A stretch of 44,281 bases of DNA from Dictyoglomaceae bacterium (GTDB taxonomy: Bacteria; Dictyoglomota; Dictyoglomia; Dictyoglomales; Dictyoglomaceae): assembly GCA_028276205.1 (NCBI GenBank), contig JAPYWU010000001.1, forward strand, positions 1 through 44,281, given 5' to 3'. Below, piece after piece: positions 17,430 through 25,382 of the stretch. Position numbers and translations under genes: made by a program. Below the pieces are notes generated by a model. That model saw nothing but the letters and a program-made list of their open reading frames with translations, was not told the origin of the DNA and searched no databases. Numbering within the stretch: position 1 is the stretch's first letter; every line of letters starts with the position of its first letter.

Positions 17430-17870
17430 ATGAAAGAAGATGTTAAGAAAGAAATATATTTAGAGATTGTAACACCAGTAAAAGTAATATATAGGGGATA
17501 TGTAAATTCTGTTATTTTGCCAGTAGAGGATGGAATGATTGGGATCTTACCAAGACATGTAAATACATTGGCAAGAATTGTTCCTGGAATTCTTATTGCA
17601 AAAACTAATAAAGCATCTTCTTATTTTGTAGTAGGTAAAGGGTTTATGGAGTTTATTAGAGATAAAGCTTATATTATTACCGATGAGGCAGAGATAATAG
17701 AGAAAATCAATTTAGATACTTTAGAAAAAGAAGAAAACGAATTAAAAGAAAAATTAAAAGAAACCCAAGACAAAGATATCCGCGAAGAGATTAAGTATGC
17801 TCTTCTTTTAAACTCTTATAAGAAGAAAGCTCTACAATTATTCTTGAAGACTAAAGATTCCACAAAGTGA
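17430..17870 (+). CDS. atpC: ATP synthase F1 subunit epsilon
   Basis: A 146-residue subunit with the N-terminal beta-sandwich (about 8-90, including VKVIYRGYVNSVILPVEDGMIGILPRH) and a C-terminal helical hairpin (about 95-140), which in many bacteria inhibits ATP hydrolysis. It starts two bases after atpD. Its last 20 bases overlap the end of the oppositely oriented glpP-like gene; no hairpin terminator is visible between them. Confidence 0.92.
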   Translation: MKEDVKKEIYLEIVTPVKVIYRGYVNSVILPVEDGMIGILPRHVNTLARIVPGILIAKTNKASSYFVVGKGFMEFIRDKAYIITDEAEIIEKINLDTLEKEENELKEKLKETQDKDIREEIKYALLLNSYKKKALQLFLKTKDSTK

Positions 17871-18438
17871 AAGAAGTTGTAGATATGGCTGTTGCTCCTG
17901 CCGAAAGAATTTCCTTTGCTTCCTCTGGAGTTCTTATTAAGCCTCCTGCAATTAATGGATAAGGAATTTGGCTTTTTAGCTCTTCTCCTAAATGAATAAA
18001 GATGATTCCAGGAAGGATCTCTACAAGGTCAGGTTCTGCTGTTTGCATGATCTTTACACCAGTAGCCAAGGCAGAAGAATCAAGTACAAAGAATCTTTGT
18101 ATCGCTATCAAGTCTTCTGCTTTTGCTTGCTGTATCAAATTAGATCTTGTTGTGATAACCCCATCTATTCCTACCACATCTCCTAAATATCTTAATGCAT
18201 ATTTGTCCTGAGCCAAACCCTCTAATAAATCTAAATGAATAAATACTAATTTGTTATGAGATTTTATCTCTTGTACAATATTGGGTAAAGTTAAAACATT
18301 TGTTTTTAATAAGAACAAGACCTTTGATTTACTTTGAAGAGCTTGAGGAAGTCTTTCCTCTTCTCTAACAGCAGCAATAATAGGACTTGCTTTAATAATA
18401 TCCAGGAATTCCTTCACGCTGATTTTTTTCTTCTCCAT
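17851..18438 (-). CDS. GlpP-family glycerol-3-phosphate-responsive antiterminator
   Basis: A 195-residue TIM-barrel-like protein. In Bacillus, GlpP with bound glycerol-3-phosphate binds leader mRNA of glycerol genes and prevents termination. The family features are visible: IIAAVREEERLPQAL, VFIHLDLLEGLAQDKYALRYL, DGVITTRSNLIQQAK, RFFVLDSSAL, EILPGI and AGGLIRTPEEA near the end. It has its own promoter and a GAGGGGAG ribosome site. No glycerol uptake or dehydrogenase genes are in the window, so its targets are elsewhere. Confidence 0.88.
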   Translation of the reverse strand: MEKKKISVKEFLDIIKASPIIAAVREEERLPQALQSKSKVLFLLKTNVLTLPNIVQEIKSHNKLVFIHLDLLEGLAQDKYALRYLGDVVGIDGVITTRSNLIQQAKAEDLIAIQRFFVLDSSALATGVKIMQTAEPDLVEILPGIIFIHLGEELKSQIPYPLIAGGLIRTPEEAKEILSAGATAISTTSFTLWNL

Positions 18439-18481
18439 TTCTCTCCCCTCTTACAAAGATTTTTTAAACAACTTATAATCT

Positions 18482-18520
18482 CTTGCTTTTATTATATCAG
18501 AAAAAGCAAGGAAGTGTAAA
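18482..18520 (-). promoter_or_regulatory. glpP-like gene promoter with overlapping palindrome
   Basis: Read on the minus strand: TTTACA (18515-18520) is a -35, an 18-base spacer ends in TG, and TATAAT (18491-18496) is the -10, giving an extended TGATATAAT. A 9-base inverted repeat, CTTGCTTTT at 18482-18490 and AAAAGCAAG at 18502-18510, brackets the -10 and probable start point, so a regulator could bind there. Confidence 0.65.
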
Positions 18521-18537
18521 GGATTAAAAATATTTAA

Positions 18538-19112
18538 TGGGTTTACAATTTTACTTTAACCCAAACTATTACTTGGCAATCTGGTTATCCAAAACCTCTT
18601 CCTGGGGGAAGCATTGAATTAAAATGGAATACTATTCCTGGAGCTACAAGTTATACAATTTACAGGATTGAAGGAAATGAAAATCCATTTTCCCCTGATG
18701 GAGATGGTTTTAGAGACAAGGTTTATATATCATTTTATATTTTAGTGAATATGCTACAGTAACAGTTACTCTTAGGGATAGTAGTAATGCCACCTATACA
18801 TTACTTGATTGGAATGGAAGAATTTGTCCAGCACCTGGCACATATAATGTGGAATGGGATGGCTATTTTGGAGGGTCCTTAGCTCAGGAAGGAATAATTA
18901 CTTATACAATAACCGCTACTGATTATGCAGGAAATGTTAATACAGCCTCCAGTAAATTAATCTTAGATATTCCTGATGTAGAAGTCTCTAATCTTATAGG
19001 AACACCTAATCCTTTTGGTTCTATGTTAGACCCAAATAAAGAATTTTATAAGGCTACTTATACTAAACCTTTTACAGATACCTATGGAAATGAATTTAAC
19101 AAAGATCTATAG
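18538..19112 (+). pseudogene. Decayed surface protein with Fn3-like and FlgD-Ig-like domains
   Basis: No start codon or ribosome site is present. The first frame (18538-18762) reads ELKWNTIPGATSYTIYR, a fibronectin-III-like strand pattern, then ENPFSPDGDGFRDKVYISF, typical of FlgD-Ig/C-terminal surface domains. It then jumps to another frame near 18733-18744, in a T-rich stretch, and continues as FSEYATVTVTLRDS and YTITATDYAGNV up to a stop at 19112. This is one domain split by a single-base frameshift. The 5' part is missing. Probable original role: extracellular or outer-membrane-associated protein. Confidence 0.75.
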
Positions 19113-19169
19113 ATTTGAGTCGTCCTGTTATAATTTCAGTTTTTCCAACGGGTAATGTATCAAAGCTGA

Positions 19170-19931
19170 AAAAAGAATTGGAGTGCTTTTATAACAATAG
19201 AAGGAGATATTAATGGGATTACATATAATCCTGCCTCAATAGTAAGGCTTTATAACTCACAATTTTTTATATCCTATAATTATTTGGGTTTAAATCCAGA
19301 AAGCCTTGGATTCAGTGGATCTAACATAACAGGTACTATTATATCCTTTGGCGTACCTGATAAGGGAATGTGGGCAAGTGCTTTATATTATAGTAGAATT
19401 TCTCCTGATGAAGAATTAGGGATGCGGTATTCTGAGAATGTATTAGCCTATTCTATGGGTAAAGTTTTATTTTCTAATCTTTCTGTAGGAATGAATATAA
19501 AAAGAATGTGGGCTATTTTACCATCTCCTTATAATTCAGAAGGTTTTGGTATAGATTTTGGTGTAATATTTAAAATTACCCCTCAGGTTAAAATTGGAGC
19601 GGTAGTTTATAATATTTATAATAATATGTCATGGTCTGATGGAACAGAATCCTACGATGAATTGATAACACCAAATATCAAGGTTGGGCTTTCATATCAA
19701 TCAGAAAATTTAGTAGTGTCTGGAAATGTTAGTATTCCATCTTTAAGTTTCCAGGTTGGTGGAGAATATTTGTTTAAGAAAGTTATATATGTAAGATTAG
19801 GATGGAATATGGATTCTCCTACTTTTGGCCTTGGTTTTAAAAAGGATAATATAGTAATTGATTATGCTCTTTTATACTCTTTAAACTTGGGAGGATTTCA
19901 CCATAGAGTGGGTCTTTCTATGAGTTTTTAG
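19170..19931 (+). pseudogene. PorV-like outer-membrane barrel remnant, N-terminus lost
   Basis: An open frame from 19170, after a TGA at 19167, encodes about 253 residues without a convincing start. FITIEGDINGITYNPASI resembles the N-terminal signature of PorV/UPF0164 outer-membrane proteins. What follows is an alternating beta-strand pattern (SVGMNIKRMWAIL, FGIDFGVIFKI, VKIGAVVYNIYNN, HHRVGLSMSF with terminal Phe). No signal peptide is left; the only in-frame start in the first part is a TTG at 19284 with no ribosome site. Together with the broken gene upstream it looks like a decaying surface locus. A residual function cannot be excluded. Confidence 0.7.
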
Positions 19932-19942
19932 GAAACTTTCTT

Positions 19943-19978
19943 AAAGGGGGAAGGATTATGTCCTCCCCCTTTTATTTT
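19943..19978 (+). terminator. Rho-independent terminator, partly bidirectional
   Basis: AAAGGGGG-A-AGGA (19943-19955), a TTATG loop and TCCT-CCCCC-TTT form a long stem with one bulged base, followed on the plus strand by TTTATTTTTA. It lies between the barrel remnant and the convergent rtcB stop. The minus-strand tail is T-poor, so it serves mainly the plus strand. Confidence 0.75.
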
Positions 19979-21438
19979 TATCCTTTAATTACAGCCAATG
20001 GTTTCATTTGGGCGACCCTTTTTGAGATTCCCACGTTATGTACTACATTTACTACATCTACCACATTTTTGTAAGCTTCTGAGGCCTCTTCTACTATAGA
20101 AGCCTTAGATGCTGCCTTTACTATAATTCCTCTTTCAAGTAGTTCTCTTTCAATATCGGAAGCTCTTAAACCACTTTTTAAAAGCTTACTTCTGCTTTGG
20201 GTTCTTCCTGCTCCATGGCAAGTAGATCCAAAAGATATTTCCATAGCCTTAGGAAGACCTATAAGAAGAAAAGAAGATCTTCCCATATCTCCTGGTATTA
20301 TCACTGGCTGACCTATATCTTTGTAATCTTCTGGAAGATCCGGATGTCCTGCAGGAAAGGCCCTTGTAGCTCCTTTTCTATGTACTACTATCTCTTCTAT
20401 TTTTCCATCAATATCATGTTCTTCTAATTTAGCAATATTATGGGCTACATCATAAATAAGCCTCATTCCTAATGATTCAGCTCCCTCTCTAAATACTTTT
20501 TCAAATACCTCTCTTACCCAATGGGTTATCATTTGTCTGTTTGCCCAAGCAAAGTTGGCTGCACAAGACATGGCTGAGAAATAATCCTGTCCTTCAGGAG
20601 AATCAAAAGGAGCACAAGCAAGTTGTTTATCTGGTACTTCAATACCATATTTCCTCATAGCGTTAGACATTACTCTGATATAATCTTCAGCTACCTGATG
20701 TCCAAGACCACGAGATCCTGTATGTACCATGATTACTATCTGATCTGGAAAGATTCCTAATTTATCCGCTATCTCTGGCTCAAAAATCTTGCTAACTACT
20801 TGAATTTCCAAGAAATGGTTTCCTGAGCCCAAAGTACCTAATTGATATTCTCCTCTTTCTTTTGCTTTTTTAGATACCTTATCTGGATCTGCATATGGAA
20901 GTCTTCCTCTTTCTTCTATATGTTCTAAATCTTCTTTCCATCCATAACCCTGTTTTACAGCCCATTGAGCACCTTTTTCAAGAACCTCATCAAGCTCTTT
21001 ACCTTTTACCCTCAGATCTCCTTCTGAGCCTACCCCAGCTGGAATTTTATCAAAAAGCTCATCTACTAACTCTCTTATCTTTGGCAAAACATCTTCTTTT
21101 GATAGATTAGTTCTTATTAATCTTACACCGCAATTTATATCGTATCCTACACCTCCTGGAGAAATAACCCCTCCCTTTTTCTTCATGCCTGCTACTCCAC
21201 CTATAGGAAAACCATATCCCCAATGGATATCTGGCATAGCTAAGGAGTATTTTAATATGCCAGGTAGAGATGCAACATTAGCTACCTGTTCTGGAGATTG
21301 GTCTTTAACGATATCTTCCATTAGTTTTTCATCAGCAAATATAATACCTGGTACCCTCATAAAAGGCTTATAATCCTTAGGTATCATATATCTATAATCA
21401 TCTATCTTAACAAGTTTACCTTTCCATTCATTTCCCAT
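19978..21438 (-). CDS. rtcB: RtcB-family RNA ligase
   Basis: A 486-residue RNA ligase that joins 2',3'-cyclic phosphate (or 3'-phosphate) ends to 5'-OH ends using GTP and manganese. The metal and guanylylation residues can be followed by motif: GGVGYDINCGVRL (Asp and Cys), GSGNHFLE (His), HTGSRGLGHQ (His), YDVAHNIAK (His), STCHGAGR (the guanylylated His) and the C-terminal PLAVIKG lysine. Full length. The cofactor protein archease is not in the window. It is divergent from the yjbQ-type gene, with about 100 bases between the starts. Confidence 0.95.
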   Translation of the reverse strand: MGNEWKGKLVKIDDYRYMIPKDYKPFMRVPGIIFADEKLMEDIVKDQSPEQVANVASLPGILKYSLAMPDIHWGYGFPIGGVAGMKKKGGVISPGGVGYDINCGVRLIRTNLSKEDVLPKIRELVDELFDKIPAGVGSEGDLRVKGKELDEVLEKGAQWAVKQGYGWKEDLEHIEERGRLPYADPDKVSKKAKERGEYQLGTLGSGNHFLEIQVVSKIFEPEIADKLGIFPDQIVIMVHTGSRGLGHQVAEDYIRVMSNAMRKYGIEVPDKQLACAPFDSPEGQDYFSAMSCAANFAWANRQMITHWVREVFEKVFREGAESLGMRLIYDVAHNIAKLEEHDIDGKIEEIVVHRKGATRAFPAGHPDLPEDYKDIGQPVIIPGDMGRSSFLLIGLPKAMEISFGSTCHGAGRTQSRSKLLKSGLRASDIERELLERGIIVKAASKASIVEEASEAYKNVVDVVNVVHNVGISKRVAQMKPLAVIKG

Positions 21439-21490
21439 TTTTTATTACACCTCCCAAAATCTTTGATATTTCTAAATTTTCCTAATATTT

Positions 21491-21498
21491 ATTATAAT
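21491..21498. promoter_or_regulatory. Possible shared palindromic -10 for rtcB and yjbQ
   Basis: ATTATAAT is its own reverse complement and offers TATAAT on both strands in the short gap between the divergent rtcB and yjbQ starts. -35 sequences are weak on both sides. The proposal rests on position and on the -10 alone. Confidence 0.35.
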
Positions 21499-21541
21499 GT
21501 AAAAGAGAGAAAAAATAAAAAGAAGGGAGGAAAACGGTCTT

Positions 21542-21946
21542 ATGTTTTATGAAATCTCCGTATCTACTCCTCAAAAGGTGGCTCTTGTGGATATAACAGA
21601 AAAGATTGAAGAAGTTATAAAGAAAAGTAATGTAAAAAATGGAATTTGCTTTATCTTTGTCCCTCATACTACAGCAGGAATATTGATAAATGAGAATTAT
21701 GATCCCAGTGTGGTGAGAGATATCATATCTACTTATGATAAGATAGTTCCTTCTAATATTCCCTATGCTCATACTGAAGGAAATTCTCCTGCTCATATTA
21801 AGAGTACTATTGTAGGGGCGAATACTTTTCTATTTATAAGGGAAGGAAAGCTTAAGCTAGGAACTTGGCAAGGAGTCTTTTTAGCTGAGTTTGATGGACC
21901 AAGGTATAGAAAAGTATGGGTTGACATATGGGAAGAAAAGGAATAA
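21542..21946 (+). CDS. YjbQ/UPF0047 family protein
   Basis: A 134-residue single-domain protein of the UPF0047 (YjbQ) family. Family motifs are GICFIFVPHTTAGILINENYD, the Asn-Ser-Pro-Ala-His stretch GNSPAHIKSTIVG and the closing LGTWQGVFLAEFDGPRYRKVWV. Some members have weak thiamine-phosphate synthase activity in complementation tests, but the physiological role is not established. An AAGGGAGG site precedes the ATG. It is divergent from rtcB and followed by a tiny membrane-protein gene. Confidence 0.9.
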   Translation: MFYEISVSTPQKVALVDITEKIEEVIKKSNVKNGICFIFVPHTTAGILINENYDPSVVRDIISTYDKIVPSNIPYAHTEGNSPAHIKSTIVGANTFLFIREGKLKLGTWQGVFLAEFDGPRYRKVWVDIWEEKE

Positions 21947-21988
21947 ACTTATTCATAGTTTTTATATACAGAAAGGGGGGAAGATAAG

Positions 21989-22066
21989 ATGGCATGGTAT
22001 TGGTGGGTATTAATAGTTATTGTGATTATTCTTCTTATTTGGTATTTCATGAAGGGGAAAAAGTAG
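21989..22066 (+). CDS. 25-residue single-pass membrane microprotein
   Basis: A short frame from ATG 21989 to TAG 22066 with a strong ribosome site, GAAAGGGGGG (21971-21980), eight bases upstream. It encodes an aromatic start (MAWYWW), a stretch of Val, Ile and Leu of about 14 residues and a basic tail (MKGKK), the build of a one-helix membrane peptide with its C-terminus inside. It is enclosed between yjbQ and a strong terminator, so it is the last gene of that unit. I know no family for it; function unknown. Confidence 0.65.
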   Translation: MAWYWWVLIVIVIILLIWYFMKGKK

Positions 22067-22095
22067 GCTTTTAGTTTTTTAATTTCTTTGATCAT

Positions 22096-22145
22096 AAAGA
22101 AGGAAGGTCTTTATAGGCCTTCCTTCTTTATTTATATTTTTTATT
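22096..22145 (+). terminator. Strong Rho-independent terminator
   Basis: A 14-base stem (22096-22109 with 22116-22129, AAAGAAGGAAGG pairing with CCTTCCTTCTTT plus one wobble pair) around a six-base loop, followed by TTTATATTTTTTATT. It ends the yjbQ-microprotein unit. Confidence 0.88.
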
Positions 22146-22159
22146 ATTATTGATATAAT
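22131..22159 (+). promoter_or_regulatory. Extended -10 promoter of the NAD-salvage pair
   Basis: TGATATAAT at 22151-22159, with TTTATA at 22131-22136 as a partial -35 at 17 bases spacing. Transcription would start near 22166, which puts the ATG at 22169 too close to be used and supports the downstream ATG at 22193. Confidence 0.6.
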
Positions 22160-22192
22160 AGATATGAAATGGAATTGAAAGGGGGAGATATG

Positions 22193-22741
22193 ATGCGCCC
22201 TGCTTTAATAATAGTAGATATGGTGGTAGATTTTGTTACAGGAAAATTTGGTAATCCATATGCTCAAGAGATAGTTCCTAATATTAAGCTTCTTATTGAA
22301 AAGGCTCATGAGAAAAATATTCCTGTTATCTATCTGAGGGATTCTCATACTGAGGATGATAAAGAGCTTTCCTTATGGGGGAAACATGCCATGGAAGGGG
22401 ATAAAGGTTCTGAAATAATACCTGAACTTGCACCTTCTCCTCAAGATTACGTAATAAAGAAAAAAGTTTATAGTGGTTTTTATAAAACAGATCTTGAAGA
22501 AATTTTAAAGAAACATAATGTGGATACAGTGATACTTACAGGTACAAGCACCCATATATGTGTACTTCACAATTCTGCTGACGCCTTTTTTAGAGGTTTT
22601 GATGTGATTGTTATTTCAGATGCTACCGCATCTTTTGTTCCCGAGGAGCATGAAAGGGCTTTAAAATATATGAAAGATATTCATAATGCAAAGATATATA
22701 CAACTCAAGAATTCTTAGAAAAATGGGAGGAGATAAATTGA
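22193..22741 (+). CDS. pncA: Nicotinamidase-type isochorismatase-fold hydrolase
   Basis: A cysteine hydrolase of about 182 residues that most likely converts nicotinamide to nicotinate. The triad is Asp9 (IIVDMVVDF), Lys90 (IKKKVYSGF) and Cys123 (TSTHICVLH); Asp50, His52 and His65 fit the metal site. The frame is open from an ATG at 22169, but AAAGGGGG at 22178-22185 points to the ATG at 22193. The function call is strengthened by the overlapping nicotinate phosphoribosyltransferase gene behind it; other isochorismatase-family activities cannot be excluded from the fold alone. Confidence 0.82.
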   Translation: MRPALIIVDMVVDFVTGKFGNPYAQEIVPNIKLLIEKAHEKNIPVIYLRDSHTEDDKELSLWGKHAMEGDKGSEIIPELAPSPQDYVIKKKVYSGFYKTDLEEILKKHNVDTVILTGTSTHICVLHNSADAFFRGFDVIVISDATASFVPEEHERALKYMKDIHNAKIYTTQEFLEKWEEIN

Positions 22742-23922
22742 AAGATTTTTTGATTGCAAAACCAGATGAAATAAAGAATGGTTTATGTACTGATGCCTAT
22801 TTTTTAAGGACTGAGGAGGTATTAGATGGCTTAAATAAAAATCCCCAGGTGGTGATGGAGCTTTTTACAAAAAGTTTTCCTGATGAGAACTATCAATTTG
22901 GAGTAGTGCTTGGAATATATGAAGTGGCAAAGCTTTTAGAAGGTCTTCCAGTAGATGTTTATGCCATGGAAGAGGGGGAGATATTCTTTCCTTATGAACC
23001 CGTGCTCCAAATAAGAGGAAAATATAAAGATTTTGCACGATATGAAACAGCCATATTAGGGTTTATCTGTTTTATGTCAGGCATTGCGACAAAATCAGCT
23101 CGGGTAAGAATTTCAGCAGGAAATAAAAAGATATATAGTTTTGGGACCAGAAGACAACACCCATTTTTAGCTCCAGTAGTAGAGTATGCCACATATGTAT
23201 CTGGATTTGATGGAGTATCTAATGTTTTAGGAGCAAAGTATATTTATAAAACTCCTGTTGGTACTATGCCTCATGCATTAATTTTGATTATAGGAGATGA
23301 AAAAGAGGCCTTTTCAGCTTTTGATCAATATGTAGACCCTAAAATACCAAGAATTGCCCTTGTAGATACTTACGGCTCTCCTACTATAGGTGCCTTAAAT
23401 GCTTTGGAGGTTTTGAAAGATAAGCTACAAGGTATAAGAATAGATAGCAAAGATTTTTCTTATCTTATAAAAGATATAAGGTGGGAATTTGCAAGAAGAG
23501 GTTATAATAATATTCAGATATTTTTGAGTGGCGGACTTGATGAATATGAGGTGGAAAAATACAGAGATTTGGTAGATGCTTTTGGAATTGGAACAAGGGT
23601 AGCTAATGCTCCAGTTATAGATTTTGCATTAAAAATTGTAGAGGTAGATGGAAATCCAATTGCTAAAGTGGGTAATATGCCAGGTGCTAAACAAGTTCAG
23701 AGAGGTGAAAATTTTAATGATACTATAAGGCTTTATACCTCAGAATTACTTCCAGGTAAAAAGCCTCTTTTGAGGCCTCTTATATCTCAAGGTAAGATCA
23801 TAAGAGATTTTGAAGAGACAGATAATATTAGAAAGAGGATATTAAATAATATCAATTCTTTGCCTGAAGAATTGAAGATTATAAAAGGAGGAAAGAAATA
23901 TATTCCTGAGTTTTTACCTTGA
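22738..23922 (+). CDS. pncB: Nicotinate phosphoribosyltransferase
   Basis: A 394-residue enzyme that makes nicotinate mononucleotide from nicotinate and phosphoribosyl pyrophosphate for NAD salvage. Motifs are TDAYFLRTEEVL at the start, GIATKSARVR, FGTRRQHPFLAP with the functional His, LVDTYGSP, RIDSKDF, FLSGGLDEYEV and DAFGIGTRVANAP with the phosphate loop. The TTG at 22738 (overlap TTGA with pncA, GGGAGGAG five bases upstream) is preferred over the ATG at 22723, which lies inside that ribosome site. Confidence 0.92.
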   Translation: MKDFLIAKPDEIKNGLCTDAYFLRTEEVLDGLNKNPQVVMELFTKSFPDENYQFGVVLGIYEVAKLLEGLPVDVYAMEEGEIFFPYEPVLQIRGKYKDFARYETAILGFICFMSGIATKSARVRISAGNKKIYSFGTRRQHPFLAPVVEYATYVSGFDGVSNVLGAKYIYKTPVGTMPHALILIIGDEKEAFSAFDQYVDPKIPRIALVDTYGSPTIGALNALEVLKDKLQGIRIDSKDFSYLIKDIRWEFARRGYNNIQIFLSGGLDEYEVEKYRDLVDAFGIGTRVANAPVIDFALKIVEVDGNPIAKVGNMPGAKQVQRGENFNDTIRLYTSELLPGKKPLLRPLISQGKIIRDFEETDNIRKRILNNINSLPEELKIIKGGKKYIPEFLP

Positions 23923-24001
23923 CGATAAAAATCTTTTTTGTTAGTATTACGTTGTATTTATAAAAATACAGAAAATTTTAAAGAAAAGGAGAGGGTAAGA
24001 A

Positions 24002-24136
24002 ATGAAGAGGACTTATCAGCCTAAAAAACATCATAGAAAAAGAGTCCATGGTTTTCTTGCCCGTATGAGAACTCCCGGTGGTAGAAGAGTTATAAAAAGA
24101 AGAAGAGCAAAGGGAAGAAAGAGATTAACAGTATAA
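24002..24136 (+). CDS. rpmH: 50S ribosomal protein L34
   Basis: A 44-residue, strongly basic protein with the invariant L34 sequence features: MKRTYQPKKHHRKRVHGFLA at the start, RMRTPGGRRV in the middle and RRRAKGRKRLTV at the end. GAGAGGG precedes the ATG. The rnpA start follows the stop with no gap, the classic rpmH-rnpA order. The 79 bases before the gene contain no clear consensus promoter; an inverted repeat GTATTT/AAATAC lies at about 23954-23969. Confidence 0.97.
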   Translation: MKRTYQPKKHHRKRVHGFLARMRTPGGRRVIKRRRAKGRKRLTV

Positions 24137-24496
24137 TTGGGACTTTATTCTTTTCCCAAAGAAGAAAGGTTAAAAAAACAAGAAGATTTTTTACGCATTT
24201 TAAGGGAGGGAAGACCTTATTCCCTCTCTAAGAATTTTGTCGTTTATATAAGAAAAGGAGAAAAAAGAAGAATAGGGATAAGCGTAAGTAAAAAAGTAGG
24301 GACTGCGGTTGTAAGGAATAGAATAAAAAGACTTATAAGAGAAGTATATAGACTCCATAGGCCTTACTTAAGTGATAATGCAGAGATTCTTGTGATAGTT
24401 AAGCCAGGAGAAAATATAGGAGATATTAATTATCATAAAATGAAGGATATGCTATTAAATATATGGAAAAAAGCTGGTATTTTAAAGGATGCTTAA
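24137..24496 (+). CDS. rnpA: Ribonuclease P protein component
   Basis: A 119-residue basic protein subunit of RNase P, which removes the 5' leader of tRNA precursors. The RNR signature is clear: GISVSKKVGTAVVRNRIKRL followed by IREVYR; the N-terminal LKKQEDFLRILREGRPYS is also typical. The start is TTG at 24137, directly after the L34 stop; no better start lies nearby. It overlaps yidD by 8 bases. Confidence 0.94.
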   Translation: MGLYSFPKEERLKKQEDFLRILREGRPYSLSKNFVVYIRKGEKRRIGISVSKKVGTAVVRNRIKRLIREVYRLHRPYLSDNAEILVIVKPGENIGDINYHKMKDMLLNIWKKAGILKDA

Positions 24497-24749
24497 GCAA
24501 TTGTTAATTTTAATTATAAAAATATATAAGAGATTTATATCTCCTCTTTTACCTTCTTCTTGTCGTTTTTATCCTACCTGTTCTTCCTATGCATTAGAAG
24601 CTATAGAAAGGTTTGGGGCTCTTGAGGGGAGTATTCTTGCTATAAAGAGGATTTTAAGATGTCATCCCTTTAATCCGGGGGGTTATGATCCTGTACCTAA
24701 AAAAGAAGAATTATTAGAATTGAAATTGCAAAGGAGGAAAAATAAATGA
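24489..24749 (+). CDS. yidD: YidD membrane protein insertion efficiency factor
   Basis: An 86-residue protein of the YidD family. Motifs: IYKRFISPLLPSSCRFYPTC, SSYALEAIERFG, IKRILRCHPFNPGGYDPVP, with the three conserved cysteines. It helps YidC-dependent membrane insertion. It overlaps rnpA upstream and yidC downstream (4 bases, ATGA). Confidence 0.95.
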   Translation: MLKQLLILIIKIYKRFISPLLPSSCRFYPTCSSYALEAIERFGALEGSILAIKRILRCHPFNPGGYDPVPKKEELLELKLQRRKNK

Positions 24750-25375
24750 TAAATGCTTTAGCCAATGGATTGGGATACCTATTAGAGCTTTTTTATAGTT
24801 GGACTGGGAATTATGGGGTTGCTATAATATTTTTAGTGATTCTTGTAAGAATTATTTTATATCCATTGACTCATGCCCAATTAAGAAGTATATTTCTTCA
24901 GCAAAAAATTCAGCCTGAGATAAGAAAGATTCAGGAGAAATTTAAAGATGATCCTCAAGAAATGAATAAGCAGATCATGATTCTTTATCAACAGTATAAA
25001 ATTAATCCAATGATGGGATGTTTACCTCTTCTTATTCAATTTCCAATTCTTATTGCTTTATATCAATTGTTGTTACATTATAAATATACTGTAACTCCCA
25101 GCTTTTTATGGATGACGGATCTCACTAAACCTGATTATCTTCTTTTGATTATTATGGCTATTGTAACTTATTTTTCTGGAGCACTATCTTCCTTGTCTTC
25201 AGCACCAGAGCAAAAGAGACAGCAACAAATTATGAATATCTTTACAACCTTACTTTTTACTGGAATGTTTCTGTTATACAAAGTACCTGCTGGTGTTATG
25301 CTTTATTGGCTTGTATCCAGTTTGTTCCAACTATTACAACAATATATAGTATTTAGGCTCCATAAGGAGGGCTAA
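24746..25375 (+). CDS. yidC: Membrane protein insertase YidC, short form
   Basis: A 209-residue Oxa1/YidC/Alb3 insertase with five membrane helices. The hydrophilic-groove arginine lies in ILVRIILYPL; the cytoplasmic hairpin follows (LQQKIQPEIRKIQEKFKDDP), then MMGCLPLLIQFPILIALY. The large periplasmic domain of proteobacterial YidC is missing, as in Gram-positive bacteria and Thermotogae, although the window also encodes outer-membrane machinery. It has no lipoprotein signal. Confidence 0.94.
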   Translation: MINALANGLGYLLELFYSWTGNYGVAIIFLVILVRIILYPLTHAQLRSIFLQQKIQPEIRKIQEKFKDDPQEMNKQIMILYQQYKINPMMGCLPLLIQFPILIALYQLLLHYKYTVTPSFLWMTDLTKPDYLLLIIMAIVTYFSGALSSLSSAPEQKRQQQIMNIFTTLLFTGMFLLYKVPAGVMLYWLVSSLFQLLQQYIVFRLHKEG

Positions 25376-25382
25376 TACTGAT

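Noticed and set aside
19284..19931. Intact 215-residue outer-membrane protein starting at TTG 19284
   Set aside because: No ribosome site or signal peptide, and the family pattern continues upstream of this TTG to 19170, so it is more likely a headless remnant.
23923..24137. Replication origin near rpmH-rnpA
   Set aside because: dnaA is not adjacent and no run of DnaA boxes is visible; the gap before rpmH is only 79 bases.
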